Source: Rhodococcus sp. WMMA185
Lineage (GTDB): Bacteria > Actinomycetota > Actinomycetes > Mycobacteriales > Mycobacteriaceae
NCBI RefSeq assembly: GCF_001767395.1
Contig: NZ_CP017014.1
Span: 124,001 to 188,000, forward strand
Reading direction: 5' to 3'
DNA: 64,000 bases
The translations under genes were made by a program, and so were the position numbers. Below the pieces are notes generated by a model, which worked only from the letters and a program-made list of their open reading frames with translations, had not been told where the DNA came from and ran no database searches. Shown here in pieces: positions 51,480 to 60,359 of the stretch (positions within the stretch are counted from its first letter, which is position 1; every line of letters begins with the position of its first letter).

Positions 51480-52091
51480 TTAGATCTGGGGGCCGTCGGC
51501 TCGGAGTTCGTCGACCTTCGCCATCGCTTCGCGCAGTTCGGTCAGCCACTGCTCGCTGTGTTTGCCGGCCAGCCTCACGGTCCACATCAGAGCGTCCGAT
51601 CGAGACCTCGCCACCCCGGCGTCGACGAGTGTGTCGAGAACCTTGCGTTCGGGTTGGCGGAGTCGGGTCATCACCGGGACGGCGAGGTGTGTGAACAGCG
51701 TGGTGCGTCCGTCGATGGTGACACCCCATGCCACCTTGCGTCCGTAGCGCAACTCAGCCTCGTCGGCGATCTGCATACGGGCCGCTCTGGTCGACTCGCG
51801 GAATCGGGCGATGCGGCCGTCTACTGCGGCCCTTGAACCTGATTCACCGGAACCCGATTCACTGGAACCAGAGTCACCGGAACCCGAGTCACCAGATTCG
51901 ACGGGTGGCAACTCGCCGATCACCACGATCTCCTCGCGGTCAACCTCGATGGTGGCCGGTCCTGTGAACCAGTCGTCGGGTAGGCGGCCGCCGAACCAGT
52001 CGGCTGCGTCGCTTGCGTCGGGAACGTCTGCTTGCTGCCATCCGCCGGGCCGTCCGAAGCGGCGACCGCGGGGGCCGTGTGCGTTCTTCAT
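51480..52091 (-). CDS. Hypothetical protein with Ser/Gly-acidic linker
   Basis: This 203-residue protein has a basic, Gly/Arg-rich N terminus (HGPRGRRFGRPGGW), a segment with WFGGRLPDDWFTGPATIEVDREEIVVIGEL, a low-complexity linker of SGDSGSGDSG type (about residues 85-104) and a C-terminal helical domain with WGVTIDGRTTLFTHLAVPVMTRL and ARSRSDALMWTVRL. The last part resembles a ribbon-helix-helix or DNA-binding-like motif found in related actinobacterial proteins, but I cannot name it. The ATG at 52089-52091 has an AGGAGGAC site. The linker is encoded by imperfect 15/30-bp repeats at about 51838-51898. Confidence 0.65.
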   Translation of the reverse strand: MKNAHGPRGRRFGRPGGWQQADVPDASDAADWFGGRLPDDWFTGPATIEVDREEIVVIGELPPVESGDSGSGDSGSSESGSGESGSRAAVDGRIARFRESTRAARMQIADEAELRYGRKVAWGVTIDGRTTLFTHLAVPVMTRLRQPERKVLDTLVDAGVARSRSDALMWTVRLAGKHSEQWLTELREAMAKVDELRADGPQI

Positions 52092-52203
52092 GGCGTCCTC
52101 CTGAGAGCTTGTCGACACCTTGCAGTCTGGTGATATGAGCACCAACTTGGAGTACTAATTACATGATTACACCGTTTTCTCGTGGCGCGCCACTACGTCA
52201 GGC

Positions 52204-54009
52204 ATGATCGAATCCGTGCGCACCTCAACCGTTCGTCACGCCGCCGCCCGTCCCGCCCGCAGCCGCAAGGTTGTGCCGGGGATAGTCGTACTCGCGACGG
52301 TGCTCTCTGCCTGCGGATTCTTCGGCCCCGACCAGCCCGACACCGTGGCACAGCAGTTCGCCGAAGCACTGAACAACGACGATGTGCAGGCCGCGGCAGA
52401 CCTCACCACCGATCCGGATGCCGCTGCCGCCGCGATCACGGCGATGTACGACGGGCTCGGCAACACGGACGGGACATTCACCCGCACCGGCGCCGAGGAG
52501 TCAGATGGCGACGGAACCTTCACGATGGACGTGTCATGGCCCTTTGCGCCGGACCAGCAGTGGCAGTACAGCACCTCCGGTAACGCCACCAAGGAGGGCG
52601 ACGACTGGAAGATCGTCTGGAACCCAGCAGTGCTCGCGCCCGGTCTGACCGACGACACAACCCTTCGCTACACGACCACATCCGGTACGCCCGCGAGAGT
52701 CCTCGCCGCTTCCGGCGATCCGATCCTCGAACAACAGGTGGTGACACTGGTCAATCTCGAACCGGGCGCGGACACCGCGGCGGTGGCCGCGCTACTGGCT
52801 CCCATCGAACCCACGATCACCGCGGCCTCGTTGCAGCAGCAGTTGGACGGCGCCGATGGCCAGGCGGTCACGGCCATCTCCTTGCGGGCCGAGGACATTG
52901 CGCCGATCGAGTCGCAGTTGCAGCAACTCGACTCAGTGACGCTGGTCCCGCAAGCCAGGCTGATCACGGTCGACAAGGCGCTGGCTTCTCCGACACTGTC
53001 CGACCTCGGTGACCTGTGGCAGCAGGGGCAGGATGAGTCGGCGGGCTGGGCGGTCCAACTGGTCGCGCAGGACGGGTCCGCCGAGACCATCGCCGGCGAG
53101 CCGGGCCCCGACGCGCCCGACATTGCAACGACCCTCGACCTGCCGATGCAAATGGCGGCAGAGAGGGCGCTCGCCAGTGTTCCGCAGCAGGCTGCAATCG
53201 TCGCGCTGCGGCCTTCGACCGGGGCTGTGTTGGCGGTGGCGCAGAACGCCCCCGCGGACGCGGTCGGCCCCATTGCGCTGACCGGTCTCTACCCGCCGGG
53301 GTCGACATTCAAGACGGTAACGACGTCGGCGGCACTGCAGGCAGGCGTCGTCGCACCCGACACGATCCTGCCCTGCCCCGGCACCGAGAACATCGATGGC
53401 AGGCAGATTCCCAACGACGACGAGTTCGATCTCGGCGACGTTCCGCTGCACACCGCCTTCGCCCACTCGTGCAACACCACCATGGGTCGGTTGGCTGCGG
53501 GGTTGCCGGCCGACGCACTCCAGAAGGCCGCTTTGCAATTCGGCTTGGGGGTCGACTACGTGACCCCCGGGTTGACGACCGTCACCGGAAGCGTGCCCGT
53601 CGCCGACAGTTCCGCCGCCCGAGTCGAATCCGGAATCGGGCAGGGCCAGGTGACCGCCTCGCCGTTCGGTATGGCAATGGTCGCCGCATCGATCGCGAAC
53701 GGTTCGACTCCCTTGCCGATGCTCGTTCAAGGGCAGCCGGGTACCGCGGACCAGACACCTCCACCGGTGCCCGCGGACGTCACCGCCGACCTGCGAACAA
53801 TGATGCGTGAGACTGTCACCGATGGAACTGCCACTGCGCTGCAGGATATTCCGGGGCTTCTCGGGAAGACCGGCACAGCGGAATCGGAGGGCGGCCCGGC
53901 CCATGGCTGGTTCGTCGGAATCAGGGACGACCTGGCGTTCGCAGTATTCATCGCCGGAGCCGACAGTTCGGCACCGGCCGTCGAGGCTGCGGGGCGCTTC
54001 TTGCGCTGA
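52204..54009 (+). CDS. Penicillin-binding lipoprotein (class B-like transpeptidase)
   Basis: This 601-residue exported enzyme should cross-link peptidoglycan with its D,D-transpeptidase domain. A lipoprotein signal peptide ends in LSAC, with C37 as the lipidated residue. An NTF2-like MecA_N domain follows, then the transpeptidase with S367 in STFK, S422-x-N424 in SCN and K555 in KTG. The length and layout agree with mycobacterial Rv2864c-type proteins. The ATG at 52204 gives a full signal peptide. The TauE-like gene follows 31 bp on and may be co-transcribed. Confidence 0.92.
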   Translation: MIESVRTSTVRHAAARPARSRKVVPGIVVLATVLSACGFFGPDQPDTVAQQFAEALNNDDVQAAADLTTDPDAAAAAITAMYDGLGNTDGTFTRTGAEESDGDGTFTMDVSWPFAPDQQWQYSTSGNATKEGDDWKIVWNPAVLAPGLTDDTTLRYTTTSGTPARVLAASGDPILEQQVVTLVNLEPGADTAAVAALLAPIEPTITAASLQQQLDGADGQAVTAISLRAEDIAPIESQLQQLDSVTLVPQARLITVDKALASPTLSDLGDLWQQGQDESAGWAVQLVAQDGSAETIAGEPGPDAPDIATTLDLPMQMAAERALASVPQQAAIVALRPSTGAVLAVAQNAPADAVGPIALTGLYPPGSTFKTVTTSAALQAGVVAPDTILPCPGTENIDGRQIPNDDEFDLGDVPLHTAFAHSCNTTMGRLAAGLPADALQKAALQFGLGVDYVTPGLTTVTGSVPVADSSAARVESGIGQGQVTASPFGMAMVAASIANGSTPLPMLVQGQPGTADQTPPPVPADVTADLRTMMRETVTDGTATALQDIPGLLGKTGTAESEGGPAHGWFVGIRDDLAFAVFIAGADSSAPAVEAAGRFLR

Positions 54010-54040
54010 AGAGTAGCTGTGCAGGAGTAAGTTCCACTTC

Positions 54041-54778
54041 GTGACCGTGCTGGATCTCGGCTTTCTCGTCGTAGCGGGGTTCTTCGCGGGACTGGTCGGC
54101 TTTGTGACGGGCTTGGCCTCGATCGTGTCGTATCCTGCGCTGCTCGCCGTCGGTCTGTCCCCGGTGGCGGCGAACGTCACCAATACCGTTGCCATAGTTG
54201 CGGTCGGTGTCGGAGCACTCTCGAACTCGAGCAAGGAGATAGCCGACACCGGCCCCAAGGTGTGGCGTTGGGCGCTGTACTCGGCTGTGGGTGGAATTGT
54301 CGGTGCCGGGATCCTGCTGGCAGCCCCCGAGGGGTCGTTCGAGGCGATCGTGCCTTTCATGGTGGCGTTCGCAGCACTGGCGTTGCTGCTGCAACCGCGG
54401 ATCCGCAACCTGGCGGGTGAACGTGACATGCCACGCACATACTCGGTGTCGTTGTTTGTCGTCGCGATCTACGGTGGGTACTTCGGCGCGGGCGCCGGTG
54501 TGATCTTCTTGGCGATCGCCCTGATCCTCACCTCGGAGACGATCTGGCGCGCGACGGTGCTGAAGAGTTTCCTGCTTGGCATCGCGAATCTGGTGGCGGC
54601 CATAGGATTCGCAGTGTTCGGCCCTGTCCATTGGGGAGCCGCCGCCGCGATGGCGATAGGCGCCCTGGCCGGTGGCTGGTGCGGGCCACCAGTCGTCAAA
54701 CGGATACCGCCGTCCGTGCTCCGAGTCTCCATCGCGATGGCGGGATTCGGTCTGGCGCTCTGGCTGTGGGTGCGCTGA
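54041..54778 (+). CDS. TauE/SafE family sulphite/anion exporter-like protein
   Basis: This 245-residue membrane protein has about seven to eight hydrophobic helices and the two-fold repeat of the family, with GLVGFVTGLASIVSYPALLAVG in the first half and GYFGAGAGVIFLAIALIL in the second. Members export sulphite, sulphoacetate or related anions or move acetate; the substrate here is unknown. The GTG start at 54041 gives the first helix at residue 4. It is convergent with the POT transporter. Confidence 0.88.
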   Translation: MTVLDLGFLVVAGFFAGLVGFVTGLASIVSYPALLAVGLSPVAANVTNTVAIVAVGVGALSNSSKEIADTGPKVWRWALYSAVGGIVGAGILLAAPEGSFEAIVPFMVAFAALALLLQPRIRNLAGERDMPRTYSVSLFVVAIYGGYFGAGAGVIFLAIALILTSETIWRATVLKSFLLGIANLVAAIGFAVFGPVHWGAAAAMAIGALAGGWCGPPVVKRIPPSVLRVSIAMAGFGLALWLWVR

Positions 54779-54811
54779 GTTCGTCAGGGAGTAGAGGAGA
54801 CGCCTGAGTCG

Positions 54812-56284
54812 TCAGTGGACGCCCTTCATCAGTTGCTTGATCTTCGGAGCGGCGACGGCGATGATGACACCCACGGCGATGGATCCGAGTCCGACCGCCG
54901 TGAAGTACGGAACCTCGTTGTTCTCGTTGTAGTAGCCGGCGAGGGTGCCCGCCATGGCAGTTCCGAGTGCTATCGACAGGAAGAAGAGCGCTACCATCTG
55001 AGTGTGAAAGACCTTGGGCGCCAACTTGGTCGACAGTGACAGGCCGACCGGGGACAGCAGCAGTTCGGCGAACGTGAACAGCAGCAGGATGCCGGCCAGA
55101 CCGAGCACCGGCGCGCTGTTGGCACCGCCGCCGGACATCGGGATGAACGCCAAGAAGGCGATACCCATGATGGTGGTACCGGCCGCGAACTTCATCGGGG
55201 TCGACGGCTGGCGGTGGCCCAGCTTGGTCCATGCTGTTGCGAAGATTCCCGCGAAGATGATGATGAAGACCGGGTTGAGCGACTGCACCCACGTTGGTGG
55301 GAATTCCCAGCCGAGCACGTTCCGGTTGAGTCGCTGATCGGCATACACCGCGACGGTGGTGAACTGCTGCTGGAACAGAGACCAGAACACCGCGCTGGCG
55401 ATGAACATCGGGATGAACGCGTAGACGCGGCTGCGTTCCACGGCCGTGATCCGCTTGCTCGTCAGGATGACGAGGAAGTAGATGACGGTTGCCACGATCG
55501 TCAACCCGATGACGATGTTCGACAAATCGTCGGCGTTGATCACGCCGGCCAAGCTCAGCGCCACGACAAAGACCACCGCGGCGACGCCGATCAAGATCCA
55601 CCGACTGCGCTGATCCCGTGGAAGCGGGTTCGGTGGGGTGGCGCCGATGCCGTGCAGCCGCTTGCGGCCGATCGTGTACTGGGCGAGTCCGAGGGCCATG
55701 CCGATCGCGGCGAGCGCGAAGCCGGCATGGAAGCCGATGGTGCTCTGAGCCCAGCCGGTGAGCAGAGGGCCGACCAGGGCACCGACGTTGATCCCCATGT
55801 AGAAGATGGAGAATCCCGCGTCGCGGCGGTCGTCGCCCTCCTCGTAGAGATCGCCGACGAGCGATGTTGCGGTGGCCTTCAAGCCTCCGCTGCCGAAGGC
55901 CACGCAGACGAGGCCGACGCCGACACCCCCGAGGCCGGGCAGTACTGCGAGGGCGATGTGGCCGAGCATGATCAGCCCACCGCTGTAGAACAGTGTGCGT
56001 TCGGAGCCGAGTATGCGGTCGGCAATCCAGGCGCCGAGGATGGTCGAGAGGTACACCGTGCCGCCGTAGGCGCCGACGATGCTGGTAGCCGTGGTCTGGG
56101 AGATCCCCAAGCCGCCATCGGCTACCGAGTAGTAGAGGTAGTAGAGCAGGATGCCCTGCATCCCGTAGAAGGAGAATCGCTCCCACATCTCGACGCCGAA
56201 CAGGTTCGACAGGGCGAGCGGTTGGCCGAAAAAGCCGCGACTGGTTTTCTTCTCGTCCAGTTGCGGATCGAGTGTTTCACTCAT
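54812..56284 (-). CDS. POT/PTR family proton-dependent oligopeptide transporter
   Basis: This 490-residue major-facilitator protein should import di- and tripeptides with protons. It has the POT signature ExxERFSFYG in VEMWERFSFYGMQG, an AYGGTVYLSTILGAWIADR stretch (PTR2-type signature), FYMGINVGALVGPLL, and some 14 hydrophobic segments. The ATG at 56284 precedes the charged cytoplasmic start. Peptide specificity cannot be read directly. Confidence 0.92.
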   Translation of the reverse strand: MSETLDPQLDEKKTSRGFFGQPLALSNLFGVEMWERFSFYGMQGILLYYLYYSVADGGLGISQTTATSIVGAYGGTVYLSTILGAWIADRILGSERTLFYSGGLIMLGHIALAVLPGLGGVGVGLVCVAFGSGGLKATATSLVGDLYEEGDDRRDAGFSIFYMGINVGALVGPLLTGWAQSTIGFHAGFALAAIGMALGLAQYTIGRKRLHGIGATPPNPLPRDQRSRWILIGVAAVVFVVALSLAGVINADDLSNIVIGLTIVATVIYFLVILTSKRITAVERSRVYAFIPMFIASAVFWSLFQQQFTTVAVYADQRLNRNVLGWEFPPTWVQSLNPVFIIIFAGIFATAWTKLGHRQPSTPMKFAAGTTIMGIAFLAFIPMSGGGANSAPVLGLAGILLLFTFAELLLSPVGLSLSTKLAPKVFHTQMVALFFLSIALGTAMAGTLAGYYNENNEVPYFTAVGLGSIAVGVIIAVAAPKIKQLMKGVH

Positions 56285-56337
56285 GAGGAACCTGTCTCAT
56301 ATCGAGTCGGTGCCCGGCGCCGGCTATACGGTTTTGT

Positions 56338-56718
56338 CTACTTTCGTGTGGCGGCCGTCCTCGTGAGTGCTTTCGCGACGGCACGCCAGCCGAGGAGGAA
56401 CACGGCGAGAACGGTTCCCGCCACGATGATGAAGCTTAGCGCCGTTCCCTGGTTGCTGGCGATACGTAAAATCATGCCAACGAAGAGCGTCGAAAGCCAC
56501 AACACGATTCCAGTCGGGACGATCAAGAGGGCATCGAACTTGTCTCGGTAGAGCGCGAGAGTGGCGATCCAACCGACCGCCAGGCCGGTGAGGAATGGCC
56601 ACGCGGTGCCGGCCAGCCCCGCCAGCGCGTTCGCTTCGCCGTGACTGCTGCGACCGATGGCGCAGAACACGACGACGAGGACGGCATCGAGCAACAGAGC
56701 GAGCAGGTACTTCTTCAC
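56338..56718 (-). CDS. DUF3054 family membrane protein
   Basis: This 126-residue protein has four transmembrane helices and the family segments DAVLVVVFCAIGRSSHGE near the N terminus and GTAWPFLTGLAVGW in the second helix. The function of DUF3054 proteins is unknown. It lies between the POT transporter and the YceI gene on the same strand, but a strong hairpin separates it from the latter. Confidence 0.88.
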   Translation of the reverse strand: MKKYLLALLLDAVLVVVFCAIGRSSHGEANALAGLAGTAWPFLTGLAVGWIATLALYRDKFDALLIVPTGIVLWLSTLFVGMILRIASNQGTALSFIIVAGTVLAVFLLGWRAVAKALTRTAATRK

Positions 56719-56731
56719 CCGCCCAGCCTAG

Positions 56732-56773
56732 AGGTGCGCGCCCGTCCCCATGGAGTAGGACGGGCGCGCACCT
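56732..56773. terminator. Terminator hairpin downstream of yceI-like gene
   Basis: Perfect 16-bp GC-rich arms (56732-56747 and 56758-56773) flank a 10-base loop just after the YceI stop (minus strand) and before the DUF3054 start. No T tract follows. Confidence 0.7.
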
Positions 56774-56780
56774 GTGTGGA

Positions 56781-57335
56781 TCAGGACTGTAGGGCTGCCT
56801 CGATCTCGAGGGTGATGGTGATCTTGTCGCCGACCACGGCGCCGCCGGTCTCGAGCGGCATGTCGACGGTGATACCGAAGTCTTTGCGGTTGATGACGGT
56901 GGTGGCCTCGAAGCCGGCCACCGCTCCGTGGCCCATTCCGGGGTTGACGCCGTTGAACTCGAGTGCGAGCTCGATGGTACGGGTCACGCCGCGGAGGGTG
57001 AACTCGCCTTCGACCACGTAGTCGTCACCCTTCGCGCGGAGGCCGGTCGATTTGAACGTGGCGGTCGGGAACTGCTCGGCGTCGAAGTAGTCGGGGGACT
57101 TGAGGTGGCCGTCGCGGCCCTCGTGCTTGGTGTCGATGGACGCGATCTGGATCTCGGCGCTGACCGAGGCGGTGCCATCCTCCGCTACCGTGATCGCGCC
57201 GCTGAACTCGTCGAACCTGCCGCGGACCTTGCTGACCATGAGGTGGCGTACGGAAAATTCGACGGAGGAGTGGGTCGGGTCGATGGCCCAGGTTCCGGCG
57301 GCAAGGTTGGGCAGGGCGGCGGTGGCGGTGGTCAT
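56781..57335 (-). CDS. YceI family lipocalin-like protein
   Basis: This 184-residue protein has the YceI fold: WAIDPTHSSVEFSVRHLMVSKV at the start, EGRDGHLKSPDYFDAEQFP in the middle, GEFTLRGVTRTIEL and the terminal RKDFGI. Family members bind polyprenyl or amphiphilic ligands. Here there is no signal peptide, so it is probably cytoplasmic. I chose the ATG at 57333-57335 because AAGGAGTTCAC precedes it. The upstream A/T-rich stretch at about 57361-57400 with AAGTTAAAGTTTCAAC on the minus strand looks like a MarR-type promoter/operator. Confidence 0.88.
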   Translation of the reverse strand: MTTATAALPNLAAGTWAIDPTHSSVEFSVRHLMVSKVRGRFDEFSGAITVAEDGTASVSAEIQIASIDTKHEGRDGHLKSPDYFDAEQFPTATFKSTGLRAKGDDYVVEGEFTLRGVTRTIELALEFNGVNPGMGHGAVAGFEATTVINRKDFGITVDMPLETGGAVVGDKITITLEIEAALQS

Positions 57336-57360
57336 GTGAACTCCTTGGATCGAGATCAAC

Positions 57361-57400
57361 CGAAGTGGTTGAAACTTTAACTTCTTGAGAATGTAACCAT
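57361..57400 (-). promoter_or_regulatory. Candidate promoter/operator of the YceI gene
   Basis: The A/T-rich island (minus strand: CTCAAGAAGTTAAAGTTTCAA) contains repeated CAAG/AGTT and GTT-AAC elements in an otherwise GC-rich region, just upstream of the YceI ribosome binding site. MarR-family control is a guess from base composition and position. Confidence 0.3.
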
Positions 57401-57474
57401 CCTCGACGGCGACTTGTTCCGCAACCCGAGTGTGCCGTACATCACGCTTGCATGGGGGAGTGCGTGGTCGCGGC

Positions 57475-57511
57475 GCCGCAGTGCGCGATTCACTGCCGCA
57501 GTGCGCGATTC
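57475..57511. repeat. 17-bp direct repeat at the end of the LPG-synthase-like gene
   Basis: GCCGCAGTGCGCGATTC occurs at 57475-57491 and again at 57495-57511, a period of 20. It also forms a GCAGTG/CACTGC inverted repeat. It abuts the stop codon at 57513-57515 and may end transcription. Confidence 0.6.
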
Positions 57512-57512
57512 G

Positions 57513-58664
57513 CTACTGAGGATCTGGCTCTGGCTCTGGCTCTGGCTCTGGCTCTGAAGCGCGTGGGTTGTGGTCGTCGGCAGGCGCCGGCGACTGCTCG
57601 TGTCGTTCGAACTCGACGTCCATCTCCAGATCCTCAGCCTGGTTGTAGCGGAACAGAATGAGGAAGACGATCCAACCGGCAAGTGCGACCAGGATGTAGC
57701 TGACCACGCGGTAGACGAAAACCGCCGCGAGAGCTTGCGACGCCGTCGCCCCCGCCGCTGTGAGAGTGGCGATCAGCGTACCGTCGACGAACCCCAGCCC
57801 GCCGGGGGCGAGCGGAATACTCGCTACCGCCTTGGCCGCGGCGAATGCGATGAGCAGGCCCGCCAGGGACGGTTCTGCGCCCACCGCCCAGCACGCGAAT
57901 CCGAGGCATGCGACGTCGGCGATCCGGTGTACGCCCGACCATCCGAACGCGATCAGGGAGTCTCGGCGACCGAGTTCGACCGAATCGAGCTGGCCGAGGA
58001 TCCTCACCAGTCGGTCGGTGCCCGTGTCCGGCGGATTATCGCGGAGCGCGTTGTACCGGGTCAGTACCCACCTGGCGATCGACTCGATGGAATCGGGGTT
58101 TCTGGAGACGTAACGCAGCGCGAAGAACAGGCCGAACGCCGCGGCCAACGACAGAGCCAGGGTGACGGGGCTGACCTTCGTACCCACCGCGAACGCACCG
58201 GCCGCGCCCAGCAGCGCAAGGCTTCCTGCCGCGATCACTCCGGAGATCGCGAGCTGCCAGGAGGCCACGATGGGTGTGGCGCCCCACTTTCGGGTCTGCT
58301 TGTAGGTGAACGCCGTGGAGAACACCTGACCGGCCGGCAGGGTGACGGCCATCGCCGTGCTGGCATAGATCACCGACACCGACTTCAGCTGCCCGACGAC
58401 GACGCCGCCCGCCTTCAGCAGGCGCTGCTGGACCGCGCCGTACCCGCTCAGAGAGACGGCCTGGGCGCCGATGGCCGCCGCGACCCACCCCCAGTGGATC
58501 TCGGTGAGCGCCCTCCACGAGTCGCTCAGTGTCGGCCACAGGTAGATGGCCTCGACGGTAAGCAGTGCCACGAGGCCTACGCCGAGCACCCATTTGATCC
58601 ATCGGAATCGACTTCGTCGCCGAGCCTGCTCGGCGTCGCGCGGGTCGGATCGAGGCTGGGCCAC
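57513..58664 (-). CDS. Lysylphosphatidylglycerol-synthase-TM-domain family membrane protein (UPF0104)
   Basis: This 383-residue protein has a basic N terminus, about eight transmembrane helices and the family motif PLAPGGLGFVDGTL near the C-terminal membrane part. It resembles flippase-domain (AglD/MprF N-terminal) proteins and lacks the aminoacyl-transferase domain. The substrate lipid is unknown. The C-terminal tail ends in a run of Glu-Pro dipeptides encoded by a hexanucleotide repeat. I chose GTG at 58662-58664 to avoid overlap with the cyclase; a TTG at 58718 inside that gene is possible. Confidence 0.8.
   Translation of the reverse strand: MAQPRSDPRDAEQARRRSRFRWIKWVLGVGLVALLTVEAIYLWPTLSDSWRALTEIHWGWVAAAIGAQAVSLSGYGAVQQRLLKAGGVVVGQLKSVSVIYASTAMAVTLPAGQVFSTAFTYKQTRKWGATPIVASWQLAISGVIAAGSLALLGAAGAFAVGTKVSPVTLALSLAAAFGLFFALRYVSRNPDSIESIARWVLTRYNALRDNPPDTGTDRLVRILGQLDSVELGRRDSLIAFGWSGVHRIADVACLGFACWAVGAEPSLAGLLIAFAAAKAVASIPLAPGGLGFVDGTLIATLTAAGATASQALAAVFVYRVVSYILVALAGWIVFLILFRYNQAEDLEMDVEFERHEQSPAPADDHNPRASEPEPEPEPEPDPQ
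57524..57556. repeat. Hexanucleotide repeat CTGGCT x5 in coding end
   Basis: Five complete CTGGCT units and a partial sixth encode the Glu-Pro repeat at the C terminus of the membrane protein. Gain or loss of a unit keeps the frame and changes only tail length. Confidence 0.8.
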
Positions 58665-58693
58665 GTTGGTCAGCGTAACCAACGGGTAGCGAT

Positions 58694-60208
58694 TTACTCC
58701 GGATAGTCCTTGGGCCAAGCCAGATGTGTGTTGCGCCGACGCCCGCGCAACTGGACCTGTTCACCGAGTTCCCAGCGCCCTTGTTCGTCGTCGTCCGCAA
58801 AGTACAAGGCACTCGTCGACGCCAAGACCCGGCTCGGGTGAAGTTTGGCAAGCTCGGTGAGCCGGGACGCCTCGTTCACGGGGTCGCCGATCACCGTGTA
58901 CTCGAAGCGTTCGGCGGAGCCGATGTTACCGGCGACCGCCAGGCCCGCGGAGACTCCGATCCCGACATCGAGGCCGGTGATCCGGTCCAGATCGAACCGT
59001 AGCTCCCGGGCTGCGGCGAGGGCGGCCGTTGGTGCGTCCGGGCGGTCGAGGGGGGCTCCGAAGATCGCGAGCGCTGCGTCGCCCATGAATTTGTTGATGA
59101 AGCCGTTGTGCCGGTCGACCACGTCGACGACTATGCGGAAGAACTCGTTGAGGAGGTTCACAACCTCCCCGGGTGGCCGCTCGGCAGCAGCGCCGGTGGA
59201 ACCGACCATGTCGACGAACAGGACGGCCACGAACCTGGTCTCACCTCCGAGCTCGGTTCCGAATTGCAGCGCGCGGCGCGCGACGTCCTCGCCGACATGC
59301 TGACCGAACAGTTCGCGCAGGAGTCGGCGTTCGTCCGATTCGCGCATCATGCGGTTGAACCCGACCTGCAGTCGTCCGATTTCGCTTCCATCGAACACCT
59401 CGACGTTGACGTCGTGGTCGCCGCGCTGGACGCGTTCGATAGCTCGCCGCAGCTGCTTGATGGGGTCGGAGATCTGGCTGGCAGTCAACATCGACAACGC
59501 GAACGCCTGCGCGATCGTGATGATCGACAGGAGCATGATCGCCCACGCGAGGGCAGTGGAAGAGAACGGCAGTTCGTTGGTCAGCTGGGTGACGCACAGC
59601 AAGATGATGCCGATGACGGGCATCAGTGTCCCGAGCCCCCAGGTCATGGCCATCCGGGTGCCGACGCCGGGAGCCACGGTTCGGTCGAAGTCACCTTCGC
59701 TGAGAGCCCTCGCGGCCACTGGACGCAGGATGCGCTCGCCGAGCATGTAGGTGAAGCCGAATGTGGTGGTGGCTGCCATGCCGACGGTGACGATCACGAC
59801 AACCGCGAGTTCGGGCATCTCAGAGATCGTGAGTATTACGAAGATGATGCCGCCGAGGATCCACAACACCAGATGCACGATCGCCTGCCTCAGCGGTGCG
59901 TGCAGCGCCGCCATCTGCTGGCTGGGCGTCGGCGGACCGCCTCTCAATTGCCATTGGACGACCGATCTCAGCATCATCGCGGCGGCGGTGAGGCTCACGA
60001 TGGCGGCAAACACCAGGTATCCGCCGAAGATGGCGATGTTGCGTACCCGGTCGGCGGCGACCGCCGGCGTTTCCTGAAGTGGCACGCCGTAGCGCACGAA
60101 CGCGTAGACGAGAATGGCGCCGAAAAAGTTGGCAAGGAGCATCGAACCCATATAGAGCGGCCATCGGCTGCGCACTGTGGTCGCAATCGCTCTATAGAAT
60201 TCCCGCAC
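58694..60208 (-). CDS. Membrane-bound class III adenylate cyclase (6TM-HAMP-CHD)
   Basis: This 504-residue enzyme should make cyclic AMP. It has six transmembrane helices in the first 270 residues, a HAMP domain around SDPIKQLRRAIERVQRGDHDVNVEV, and a C-terminal cyclase homology domain with metal Asp residues in FVDMVGST and FMGDAALA and a Lys in NKFMGD for adenine selection. The layout equals the Rv1318c/Rv3645 group of mycobacteria. GTG at 60206-60208 is the likely start, just before the first helix; no ribosome binding site is visible, so a leaderless message is possible. It lies 29 bp upstream of the UPF0104 gene. Confidence 0.9.
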   Translation of the reverse strand: MREFYRAIATTVRSRWPLYMGSMLLANFFGAILVYAFVRYGVPLQETPAVAADRVRNIAIFGGYLVFAAIVSLTAAAMMLRSVVQWQLRGGPPTPSQQMAALHAPLRQAIVHLVLWILGGIIFVILTISEMPELAVVVIVTVGMAATTTFGFTYMLGERILRPVAARALSEGDFDRTVAPGVGTRMAMTWGLGTLMPVIGIILLCVTQLTNELPFSSTALAWAIMLLSIITIAQAFALSMLTASQISDPIKQLRRAIERVQRGDHDVNVEVFDGSEIGRLQVGFNRMMRESDERRLLRELFGQHVGEDVARRALQFGTELGGETRFVAVLFVDMVGSTGAAAERPPGEVVNLLNEFFRIVVDVVDRHNGFINKFMGDAALAIFGAPLDRPDAPTAALAAARELRFDLDRITGLDVGIGVSAGLAVAGNIGSAERFEYTVIGDPVNEASRLTELAKLHPSRVLASTSALYFADDDEQGRWELGEQVQLRGRRRNTHLAWPKDYPE

Positions 60209-60359
60209 GGCGTTTAATTTAGCGGGGCGTCGTGTGCGGAGTGGTACATGTCCCACATTGGTGCGAATGTGCGTTCCCCCCAGACTTCGACTCGACTGTT
60301 GAAGCGAAGATCGTAGCCTTCCGAATACTTCTGGAAACGGGTTGCCTATTCTGATCGAT

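Noticed and set aside
55214-56551. 445-codon frame opposite the POT transporter
   Set aside because: Antisense shadow rich in Asp/Glu/Arg/His; the POT gene on the other strand has clear membrane helices and motifs.
59108-60217. 369-codon frame opposite the adenylate cyclase
   Set aside because: Shadow composition (His/Asp/Glu/Gln runs) with no motif, while the cyclase domains are intact.
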